NCBI GenBank assembly: GCA_017452035.1
Contig: JAFTNE010000153.1
Span: forward strand, 1-6,280
Reading direction: 5' to 3'
DNA: 6,280 nt
Source: Clostridia bacterium
Lineage (GTDB): Bacteria; Bacillota; Clostridia; Christensenellales; CAG-314
Shown: positions 1 through 5,728 of the stretch, one piece after another
Position numbering within the stretch: position 1 is the first letter of the stretch
How the letters are laid out: each line of letters opens with the position of its first letter
Notes under the pieces: model-generated
Database searches by the model: none
What the model was told of the DNA's origin: nothing
What the model saw: the letters and a program-made list of their open reading frames with translations, nothing else
Position numbers and translations under genes: made by a program

Positions 1-1
1 C

Positions 2-2749
2 GAGCTTAGTGGAGCAATTGAAACAACCAAGGTTGGCGATTTGTTGGGATACGGACATCTTAGCGTTGACGTTGAAACTGCTGGTTGGACGGAAGTTGCT
101 GGTATTGACGGTTTGTATCAGCACAGTGACGGACATTTTGCAAAAGCAAGTGAAGAAATCTACTACATTGCTGAATTGACCTGCAATGAAGAACATGCCG
201 AGCACATTGCTACATGTTACAACTACAAGTGGTACACCAAGTGCGCTGAAGGTTGCGATGGCACTACTCACGAAGATGAGCACTACGCCGACATAAACGG
301 CGACTACTTTGTTGAAGTTGTTGGCATAACTGCAAAGCTTGCAAACAAAACCATCAACCAACTTAGCAACCTAAGTGATTTGATGAACGACTTGACTTTG
401 AACGACGTGTTTGGCGAAGGCAAAGTTCCATCTATGCTTGAGTCCATTGCTGACGAAAACATTGCCAATTTGGAAACAGCTTTGAACAAAATTTACGTTG
501 GTGAATTTTTGGGTTACGAAAAGGGCGAAGTTCTACTTAACGCAGATAAATGCACCGACCCATCACACGAACACATCACCGACTTGGCTGATCCAAACTG
601 TTGCTACCAAGTAAAACTTGCATGTGACGATACGTCCCACATTCACTCGTCAAGTTGTTACATCGAGTGCCACAAGTGGTACACACTTGCTTGTGACATA
701 AACCACGCACACAGCATGCCCGATTGCTACTCGCAAGTAACTGGACTTATGGGCAAAATTGCCAACGAAAGACTTGATACCCTTTCGGACATGGGGGAAA
801 CCATCAAGACATTTACACTTCGAGACGTGATGGGTGATGATATCCCAGATATGCTCAAAGGCATTGCCGATACGCCAATTGGCGAGCTGGATAGCGCACT
901 TGACAATTTGTACTTGGGCGAAATTTTAGAGTATCAAAAGCACCCAGCTGAACAAACCACCATTGATAACTGCACTGTTGTAGTTGTTGACGGACTTGTA
1001 AAAGCCGACAGCTCAAAAACAACGTACATCATGTGTGTTGATGGCGTTTGGTATGACGCAGTGTTGAACTGCTCAACTGCTGACTGCACTCACACCACCA
1101 TCGACTGCTACGGATACCTTTGGTATGATGGAGAAAATGCTGCAACGGGTATTACCTCCAAACTTGCCAACGAACGCGTTAGTGAACTGGGAGACCTGGG
1201 CGATACCATCCAAACCTTCAGTTTGTATGACGTTTTGGGAGACAACGTTCCATCTATGCTGGAGGGTATCAAGAATGAACCTATCAGCAACTTGAACAGC
1301 TCCATCAACAACATTTTTGTTGGCGACTTTTTGGGATATGAACAAGGGGAAACAAAGCTTGTTTGTACCGAAACCGACCTAGCGCACGTTCACAACGAAG
1401 ACTTGGGCGACCCAAGTTGTTGTTACGAAAGAATACTTGACTGTGGGGACACAATCCACGTCCACTCTGCAAGCTGTTACTACTACGGCCATATTTGGTG
1501 GCAACTAAACTGTGAGGACAATTTGCACGACCATAGTTTGGCTACCACCCCTACCTGCTACAAACAAGTTGATGGCATGATGGCAAAAATTGCCAACAAA
1601 AAGGTGGGCAACCTTGGCACTATCGGTGATGATATTTCTACCTTTACATTTGCTGAAATCATGGGTAGAAATGATGGTGACAACGCCATCATCAAAGAGT
1701 TGTACGACACACCTGTTGGCGACATTGGCTCTAAAATGGACACAATGATGCTTGGTACTGCAATGGGTTACTATCGCAAGGCTACTTGTGGCCAAACTCA
1801 CACCCACAGCGAAAGTTGCTACCAAGTTGTAGATGGTAAAGTTGCTTGGTATACCGATAGCGCGTGCACCACACCTGTTACTGCACCACAATCGGCATTT
1901 GTAAACTCCACACTGGATGGCATAAGCGATGACATTGACAACATCAAGCTTGGCGAACTGATTAGCATAAACAACGAAAGTAGCGCAATGCTAAAAGCGT
2001 TGAGTGATACTCCTATCAATGGTATTGCAACTGCAATTGACGGCATGGCACTTGGAACATCCATGGGCTTTGTAAGACGTGAAATTGCCGATACATCCTC
2101 CTACACAGAAATTGTTACAGGCATAAAGAAGGATGGCGAAAACTTTGTAAAACAACATGACGGAGCTTGGTGCGAAGCAATTTTGAGTTGTACCGACGGA
2201 GACTGCACTCACCTAGACGCTGATTGCTACGGCTACGTTTGGTACGAGGAGTGCAAACTTGACAAACACACTCATACTGAACCAGGTTGTGGAACGGCTG
2301 GCAACTGGACCTGTGAAACGAAAGAACACAGCCACTCAACGGACACTATCATAGATGGCACAAACTACCAAAAAGTTGGTGGATTGAACGCAAAAATGTC
2401 CAACCTTACAGTTGGCAACATGGGTGGTCAGGCAGTTGTTGATATTGTAACGGGACTATCCATGCGCGACATGATGGACAGTGGCATTTTGGAATTTAGC
2501 GAAGAAGATCAATACAAACTGGCAATTTTGTATGGATGTGACGAATACACTACTCATTTTGGTCAGCAATTTGCATGCAATGTGGGAGGATTCCTGACCT
2601 ACAAAGCGATGGTAAACAACTCAATTACAGCAAAAGAGTTTTTTGAACTTACCCACACTGCTTACGTAGGAGATTTAACCGAACACAGAGACGAGTGGCA
2701 ACAATGCACGTTGACTGAGTTTATTGAAACACTGCTTGACAATTTGTAA
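2..2749 (+). CDS. Giant modular Cys/His-rich repeat protein, C-terminal 915 residues (5' partial)
   Basis: The reading frame is open at the left edge: the codons from position 2 already encode the end of a repeat module (T-K-V-G-D-L-L-G-Y), so the true start lies upstream and the TTG at 41 is only an internal Leu. Visible residues 1-915 alternate Cys/His-rich segments (C-x4-H-x-H-x3-C-Y type, usually followed by W-Y-x(2-4)-C) with Cys-free modules of consensus AN-x3-L-x2-LGD-x-I-x-TFTL-x-DVMG then GIADTPI-x2-L-x-SALDNLYLGEFLGY. I count about 37 Cys: 34 in the Cys/His segments, three in the C-terminal region, none in the five full modules. After residue 794 the last module grades into a unique end. 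There is no transmembrane helix, LPxTG or binding repeat at the C-terminus. Similar C-HxH-CY segments occur in predicted surface proteins of gut Firmicutes, so an extracellular or envelope role is possible, but no signal peptide can be seen here. Function unknown. The stop is TAA and a hairpin terminator follows about 70 bp later. Confidence 0.9.
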   Translation, partial: ELSGAIETTKVGDLLGYGHLSVDVETAGWTEVAGIDGLYQHSDGHFAKASEEIYYIAELTCNEEHAEHIATCYNYKWYTKCAEGCDGTTHEDEHYADINGDYFVEVVGITAKLANKTINQLSNLSDLMNDLTLNDVFGEGKVPSMLESIADENIANLETALNKIYVGEFLGYEKGEVLLNADKCTDPSHEHITDLADPNCCYQVKLACDDTSHIHSSSCYIECHKWYTLACDINHAHSMPDCYSQVTGLMGKIANERLDTLSDMGETIKTFTLRDVMGDDIPDMLKGIADTPIGELDSALDNLYLGEILEYQKHPAEQTTIDNCTVVVVDGLVKADSSKTTYIMCVDGVWYDAVLNCSTADCTHTTIDCYGYLWYDGENAATGITSKLANERVSELGDLGDTIQTFSLYDVLGDNVPSMLEGIKNEPISNLNSSINNIFVGDFLGYEQGETKLVCTETDLAHVHNEDLGDPSCCYERILDCGDTIHVHSASCYYYGHIWWQLNCEDNLHDHSLATTPTCYKQVDGMMAKIANKKVGNLGTIGDDISTFTFAEIMGRNDGDNAIIKELYDTPVGDIGSKMDTMMLGTAMGYYRKATCGQTHTHSESCYQVVDGKVAWYTDSACTTPVTAPQSAFVNSTLDGISDDIDNIKLGELISINNESSAMLKALSDTPINGIATAIDGMALGTSMGFVRREIADTSSYTEIVTGIKKDGENFVKQHDGAWCEAILSCTDGDCTHLDADCYGYVWYEECKLDKHTHTEPGCGTAGNWTCETKEHSHSTDTIIDGTNYQKVGGLNAKMSNLTVGNMGGQAVVDIVTGLSMRDMMDSGILEFSEEDQYKLAILYGCDEYTTHFGQQFACNVGGFLTYKAMVNNSITAKEFFELTHTAYVGDLTEHRDEWQQCTLTEFIETLLDNL
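53..520 (+). repeat. Repeat unit 1: CH1 (B-like) plus module M1
   Basis: CH1 (53-322) carries a variant motif at 182-220, C-x3-H-x2-H-x3-C-Y, followed by K-W-Y-T-K-C and a further C-x4-H-x3-H stretch. M1 (323-520, visible residues 108-173) starts G-I-T-A-K-L-A-N-K and ends V-G-E-F-L-G-Y-E. Its second half (from V-P-S-M-L-E to G-Y-E-K-G-E) is about 60% identical to that of M3, 825 nt downstream. The end of a preceding module is visible at 2-52. Confidence 0.85.
521..940 (+). repeat. Repeat unit 2: CH2 (A type) plus module M2
   Basis: CH2 holds three closely spaced motifs: 551-607 (C-x4-H-x-H-x8-C-C-Y), 623-661 (C-x4-H-x-H-x3-C-Y) and 692-730 (C-x3-H-x-H-x4-C-Y), the last preceded by H-K-W-Y-T-L-A. 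M2 is 743-940 (residues 248-313) and is the clearest example of the two-part module, with A-N-E-R-L-D-T-L-S-D-M-G matched by A-D-T-P-I-G-E-L-D-S-A-L. CH2 aligns with CH4 along its whole length. Confidence 0.88.
941..1342 (+). repeat. Repeat unit 3: CH3 (B type) plus module M3
   Basis: CH3 has a different layout from CH2: a 40-residue lead-in, then G-V-W-Y-D-A-V-L-N-C and, at 1070-1111, C-x4-C-x-H-x4-C-Y, where the first His of the A-type motif is replaced by Cys. G-Y-L-W-Y-D follows. CH3 aligns closely with CH6 at 2189-2250, at the DNA as well as the protein level. M3 is 1148-1342 (residues 383-447). Confidence 0.87.
1343..1780 (+). repeat. Repeat unit 4: CH4 (A type) plus module M4
   Basis: CH4 repeats the three-motif layout of CH2: 1364-1426 (C-x6-H-x-H-x9-C-C-Y), 1442-1480 (C-x4-H-x-H-x3-C-Y) and 1511-1561 (C-x4-H-x-H-x7-C-Y), with I-W-W-Q-L-N-C in place of W-Y-T-L-A-C. 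M4 is 1574-1780 (residues 525-593). It is slightly longer than the others between its halves (R-N-D-G-D-N-A-I-I) and ends L-G-T-A-M-G-Y-Y. Confidence 0.87.
1781..2083 (+). repeat. Repeat unit 5: short unit CH5 plus M5
   Basis: This unit is only about 300 nt, against 400-470 for the others. CH5 holds a single motif (1787-1822, C-x3-H-x-H-x3-C-Y) plus V-A-W-Y-T-D-S-A-C. M5 (1898-2083, residues 633-694) lacks the usual A-K-I-A-N opening and the three extra residues in its first half, so its two halves align without a gap: N-S-T-L-D-G-I-S-D-D-I-D against D-T-P-I-N-G-I-A-T-A-I-D. It sits where a B-type unit would be expected. Confidence 0.8.
2084..2749 (+). repeat. Repeat unit 6: CH6 (B type, extended), half module M6 and unique C-terminal end
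   Basis: CH6 repeats the CH3 layout, with the Cys-swapped motif at 2189-2230, and then adds two further motifs: 2252-2293 (C-x4-H-x-H-x4-C-G) and a half motif at 2312-2335 (C-x4-H-x-H with no closing Cys). M6 starts at 2381 with a recognisable first half (G-L-N-A-K-M-S-N-L-T-V up to L-S-M-R-D-M-M). The second half is replaced by a unique region of about 90 residues with three Cys and many Thr, Phe and Glu. The closing stretch S-I-T-A-K-E-F-F-E-L to A-Y-V-G-D-L may be a decayed half repeat. Confidence 0.75.
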
Positions 2750-2818
2750 TAACCTGCTAATTGTTATTGCAAAGCTTGTCAAACTTTGTGTTAGCACTGC
2801 TTTAACAAAAAGTAAAAC

Positions 2819-2850
2819 AAAAAAGAGCAATCGAAGGATTGCTCTTTTTT
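2819..2850. terminator. Bidirectional intrinsic terminator between convergent genes
   Basis: An 8-bp perfect stem (2825-2832 with 2837-2844, G-A-G-C-A-A-T-C) closes a 4-nt loop and is extended by A2819-2824 pairing with T2845-2850. The T run continues to 2851 for the + strand gene. On the - strand the A-rich stretch 2814-2824 gives an equivalent U tract. It lies about 70 bp after the repeat-protein stop and about 55 bp after the hydrolase stop, so it can serve both. Confidence 0.88.
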
Positions 2851-2905
2851 TAATATTGGTGTTTGCTATTTATAATGCAAATAATGTCCAAGCTTTGCAA
2901 AAAAA

Positions 2906-3856
2906 CTACTCGTTTACAACTTTGTCATTTGTTACTGGGTAAAAGCAACCTTTCATAAAGTTGATACGCGACTTTATTGCTTGCTTTGTTGTGGGCGCAT
3001 TTTGAACTATATCAAAGCCGTGCATTGTACCTTTTGTGTGATTTACAACAACATCTATGCCTGCATCACACAGTTTGTTGGCGTACAAAACCCCATCATC
3101 ATGTAAGCAATCAAACTCGGCTGTTTCGATATACGCCTGTGGAAGATAACTGAAATCTTGCGCCTCCACCGGGGAGTAGTAGATATAGTTGGGGTTGTTT
3201 TTGTCCACGTTGGTAAGTGGAGCAATACGGTTGGAGAGTGTGGAGTTCCACATTGGGGTATCGGTAAACTTTTTGCAAGAATCACTGTTGTTGCGTGCAT
3301 CCAAAAATGGGTATGGCAACATTTGGAAACAAAACTTGATGGGGTGTTGCCTATCGTGTGCCATCATGCACACCCCCACAGACAACGTTGAGCCGGCACT
3401 ATCGCCACCAATGCCAATGCGAGTTTTGTCTACCCCCAAGGTACTGGCGTTGTCATACAGCCAACAAGTTGCAAAGTAACAGTCCTCAATAAACACAGGA
3501 TGTTGATACTTTGGCGCAAGTCGGTAGTTTACAAAAAGCACTTTGCAACCAACCTCCTTGGCGTAGCGCAAAGCATTTTTGTAGTGATAGCCTGCTGCGT
3601 TTAGGACAAATCCACCACCATGTATGTACACAAGGCAAGGGGCGTTATCTACAAGAGATTTTGGCGCCATAAACAAACAGCTGATTTGTTGACCATCGAA
3701 ACTGGTAATTTTATGACGAGTTACTTGCACCTCTTTGTCCCTAAAAACAAAAGGTGGCGTTTTCATAAAGATACTAGCAAGTTTAAGCATTCCCTTGTTG
3801 ATTGGTGCTTTGAAGTGGGAAAATGGAAAAAATTCTTTGCTGATGTTGTATTTCAT
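2906..3856 (-). CDS. Alpha/beta hydrolase, hormone-sensitive-lipase (family IV) type esterase
   Basis: A complete 316-residue protein, a usual length for this family. It should hydrolyse carboxylic esters, probably of short or medium acyl chains. The oxyanion-hole motif H-G-G-G is at residues 79-82 (Y-I-H-G-G-G-F), followed by the family-typical V-N-Y-R-L-A-P at 109-115. The nucleophile elbow G-D-S-A-G is at 151-155 with Ser153. The acid is probably Asp249 in E-F-D-C-L-H-D-D-G, and the catalytic His is His279 in M-H-G-F. No signal peptide is visible, so it is expected in the cytoplasm. The first 45 residues form the cap-side N-terminal segment. The ATG start is supported by AAGGAG 4 nt upstream. 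The stop is TAG. It is convergent with the repeat-protein gene, and 203 bp separate it from the flavoprotein gene upstream, so it probably has its own promoter, although I see no convincing -35/-10 pair. The natural substrate cannot be inferred. Confidence 0.93.
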   Translation of the reverse strand: MKYNISKEFFPFSHFKAPINKGMLKLASIFMKTPPFVFRDKEVQVTRHKITSFDGQQISCLFMAPKSLVDNAPCLVYIHGGGFVLNAAGYHYKNALRYAKEVGCKVLFVNYRLAPKYQHPVFIEDCYFATCWLYDNASTLGVDKTRIGIGGDSAGSTLSVGVCMMAHDRQHPIKFCFQMLPYPFLDARNNSDSCKKFTDTPMWNSTLSNRIAPLTNVDKNNPNYIYYSPVEAQDFSYLPQAYIETAEFDCLHDDGVLYANKLCDAGIDVVVNHTKGTMHGFDIVQNAPTTKQAIKSRINFMKGCFYPVTNDKVVNE

Positions 3857-3860
3857 GGTA

Positions 3861-3866
3861 CTCCTT
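3861..3866 (-). promoter_or_regulatory. Ribosome binding site of the esterase gene
   Basis: On the minus strand the sequence reads AAGGAG, then a 4-nt spacer, then ATG at 3856-3854. It is the best Shine-Dalgarno match in front of any gene here and fixes the start. Confidence 0.8.
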
Positions 3867-3922
3867 GTAAAATACTAATACATAATTTGCAAAAACTTAC
3901 AAACGGTAGGATGTAAAATACT
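3866..3922 (-). repeat. 11-bp direct repeat in the esterase leader
   Basis: The 11-mer tgtaaaatact (AGTATTTTACA on the coding strand) occurs at 3866-3876 and 3912-3922, 46 bp apart. One copy overlaps the edge of the ribosome binding site. It could be an operator pair or chance in AT-rich DNA. No symmetric protein site is obvious. Confidence 0.35.
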
Positions 3923-4026
3923 GATAGTAAGCTATTGGTAAACCTCGCATACCTATTGTTTGTACGTTAATTTAACACAAACAGTGTGTATATATAAATG
4001 TTTGGTATTTTTGTACCTATATATGC

Positions 4027-4058
4027 CACAAAGTGACGGCAAATGCCATCACTTTGTG
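4027..4058 (-). terminator. Hairpin directly after the COG2509 gene, likely transcription or RNA end
   Basis: Arms 4027-4040 and 4045-4058 pair over 14 positions around the 4-nt loop 4041-4044. The only non-Watson-Crick position (4037/4048) is C-A in + strand RNA but a G-U wobble in - strand RNA, so the stem is continuous only for the minus-strand transcript. It begins 1 bp beyond the TAA stop. No U run follows (the RNA reads on as GCAUAUAUAGG), so it is not a textbook terminator and may instead protect the 3' end. Confidence 0.5.
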
Positions 4059-4059
4059 T

Positions 4060-5634
4060 TTACTTATTCAAAAATCTTTGTACAATTGTTTGCGCAACAC
4101 GGATGCCATCTACTGCAGAGGATACAATTCCACCTGCGTAGCCTGCGCCTTCGCCAACTGGGTACAGGTTTTTCAAGTTAGATTGCATTGTTTCGTCTCG
4201 AACAATTTTGACGGGGGATGACGTGCGACTTTCGATACCTGTTAGTACACCACTGGAGCCAAAACCTGCAATTTTTCTGTCAAAATGCAAAAGTGCTGTA
4301 GCCAAAACGTCGCCAATTTGTTTGGGAAGTAGCTCGCGCAAGTTTGCAAGGGTTACGCCACGAGGGTAGCTTGGGGTAATTTGCAGTTTAGTTGACACCT
4401 TGTTTGCCAAAAAGTCTACAACGTTTTGCGCAGGGGCAAGGTAGTTGCCACCTCCCATTTGGTAGGCAAGACTTTCCAAATGTTGTTGAAACCTAATACC
4501 AGCCAGAACATCGTTACCAAAACCGTAGTTAAACACGTCATCTTGCGTTACGTTTACTACCAAAGCACTGTTGGAGTTTGCCTTGTCACGTGCAAAGTAG
4601 CTCATGCCGTTTACGACAACTGTATCTGGCTCACTGTTTGCACACACCACCATGCCACCAGGACACATACAAAAGCTATAGCAACTGTGTGTTGGCGTTA
4701 CTTGGTGGGCAAGTTTGTAGCTTGCAGAGGGGAAATCCTTGTGGGTTGCATACACGTTGCCGTATTGCGCGTTGTTGATAAACTGGCGTGGGTGTTCAAT
4801 ACGCAGTCCCACTGCAAAGGGCTTGAATTGCATGTTTGCCTTGTGTTTCACAAGTGCGTGAAACATATCTCGCGCGCTGTGACCAACTGCTAATGCAACA
4901 ACATCGGCATAAAGTTTTTGGCCATTGTGCGTTGTTACACCAACAACACGTTCGTCATCCAAAATAAAATCGCACACTGTGGTATCAAAAAGAAAAGTTC
5001 CACCCAAATTGATAATTTGGTCACGCATGTTGGCAACAACTGTTTGAAGTTTGTCCGTACCAACGTGTGGAAGGGCGTCGTACATAATGCTTTTAGGCGC
5101 ACCACACTTGACAAACTGTTTGAAAACGGAATACGTCAATGGCGAAGAAATACCTGTGGTAAGTTTTCCGTCTGAAAACGTGCCTGCACCACCAAGACCA
5201 AATTGTACGTTGGTGTTTGGGTTGAAATTGCCACTTGCAAAAAATTCGTCAATGGCTTGTTTGCGCTTGTCAACATCACTACCACGCTCTACAACTGTAA
5301 CCTTTACACCACTTTGGGCTAGATACAATGCTAAAAATAACCCTGCTGGGCCACTGCCAATAACAATGCAACTGCCACCTACTTGTGTCTTGGCTCCTTC
5401 AAAAACGTCCACGGGGCAAGCGTATGGTGTGGCGTTTTTGGGTGTTTTGGAGGTTTCAATAACAAAAGAGCACACAAAATGAAGATCATTTTTGTTGCGT
5501 GCATCTACACTTTGTTTGTGCAGTGCAAAACTTGTGATCTCGTTTGGTTTTAGTCCCGTTGCCTTGCAAATTTTGGCAAGAGGTTTTTTGTTATCCAAAG
5601 ATATGTTGATAGATTTTGTAAGATAGGTGCTCAT
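4060..5634 (-). CDS. FAD-dependent dehydrogenase, COG2509 family (uncharacterised flavoprotein)
   Basis: A complete 524-residue protein, close to the usual length of about 530. An N-terminal region of about 85 residues, typical of this family (with Q-S-V-D-A-R-N-K near 41-48), precedes the Rossmann FAD-binding motif G-S-G-P-A-G at 93-98. The ribose-binding acidic residue is Glu116 in V-V-E-R-G. The family signature F-G-L-G-G-A-G-T-F-S-D-G-K-L is at 145-158. Other conserved blocks are C-M-C-P-G-G at 322-327, S-Y-P-R-G-V at 422-427 and the C-terminal FAD-contact motif G-E-G-A-G-Y-A-G-G-I at 494-503. It is expected to be a soluble cytoplasmic FAD enzyme. Substrate and electron partner are not known for the family. 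It lies 94 bp downstream of another flavoprotein gene on the same strand, and an operon is possible. The ATG has no ribosome site at normal spacing (see 5653-5658). The stop is TAA. Confidence 0.93.
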   Translation of the reverse strand: MSTYLTKSINISLDNKKPLAKICKATGLKPNEITSFALHKQSVDARNKNDLHFVCSFVIETSKTPKNATPYACPVDVFEGAKTQVGGSCIVIGSGPAGLFLALYLAQSGVKVTVVERGSDVDKRKQAIDEFFASGNFNPNTNVQFGLGGAGTFSDGKLTTGISSPLTYSVFKQFVKCGAPKSIMYDALPHVGTDKLQTVVANMRDQIINLGGTFLFDTTVCDFILDDERVVGVTTHNGQKLYADVVALAVGHSARDMFHALVKHKANMQFKPFAVGLRIEHPRQFINNAQYGNVYATHKDFPSASYKLAHQVTPTHSCYSFCMCPGGMVVCANSEPDTVVVNGMSYFARDKANSNSALVVNVTQDDVFNYGFGNDVLAGIRFQQHLESLAYQMGGGNYLAPAQNVVDFLANKVSTKLQITPSYPRGVTLANLRELLPKQIGDVLATALLHFDRKIAGFGSSGVLTGIESRTSSPVKIVRDETMQSNLKNLYPVGEGAGYAGGIVSSAVDGIRVAQTIVQRFLNK

Positions 5635-5652
5635 TTGTTGCAGTTTGAAATA

Positions 5653-5658
5653 TCCTTT
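5653..5658 (-). promoter_or_regulatory. Possible ribosome binding site of the COG2509 gene, oddly spaced
   Basis: AAAGGA on the minus strand is the only Shine-Dalgarno-like sequence upstream of the gene, but it is 18 nt from the ATG at 5634-5632. A CTG codon at 5643-5641, in frame, would be 9 nt away and would add Leu-Gln-Gln to the N-terminus. The family alignment does not decide between them. The rest of the 94-bp gap (5635-5728) has a repeated gtaagtaa (5661-5668, 5696-5703) and a weak inverted repeat (aactgt/acagtt, 5692-5718), and no clear promoter. Confidence 0.4.
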
Positions 5659-5728
5659 GCGTAAGTAAAATTACTTTGTAAAATTGATGCTAACTGTAAG
5701 TAACTATGCGTAACAGTTGCAAAATAAA

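Noticed and set aside
1505..1891. Minus-strand open frame of 128 codons inside the repeat gene (and several shorter ones at 304-2339)
   Set aside because: They lie antisense to a strongly patterned coding frame, arise at repeated places because the DNA itself is repetitive, and have no ribosome sites or recognisable motifs.
53..2380. CRISPR array or DNA-level satellite
   Set aside because: The repetition is at the protein level with diverged codons and period of hundreds of bases. There are no short identical repeats with unique spacers.
2724..2942. Plus-strand frame of 72 codons with a hydrophobic stretch resembling a signal peptide
   Set aside because: It overlaps the end of the repeat gene, runs through the terminator hairpin and into the esterase gene, starts at TTG and has no ribosome site. 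The hydrophobicity comes from the T-rich terminator DNA.
3055..3479. Frames on both strands inside the esterase gene
   Set aside because: They are shadows of a gene with an intact catalytic triad and a good ribosome site.
3877..3960. Promoter of the esterase (candidates such as TTGTAA with TATTAG at 16 bp)
   Set aside because: Both hexamers match the consensus poorly and several equally weak pairs exist, so I do not call one.
3966..3976. Palindrome gttaatttaac in the gap
   Set aside because: It is only 11 bp and AT-rich, and such sites are expected by chance here. No promoter element is aligned with it.
3960..4181. Plus-strand frame beginning in the 203-bp gap
   Set aside because: More than half overlaps the COG2509 gene antisense. 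There is no ribosome site, and the AT-rich start region more likely belongs to the leader of the esterase.
4426..4893. Plus-strand frame of 155 codons opposite the COG2509 gene (and others at 4918-5482)
   Set aside because: It is opposite a clear FAD-enzyme gene, the translation is Cys/His/Val-rich without domain features, and no start signal is seen.
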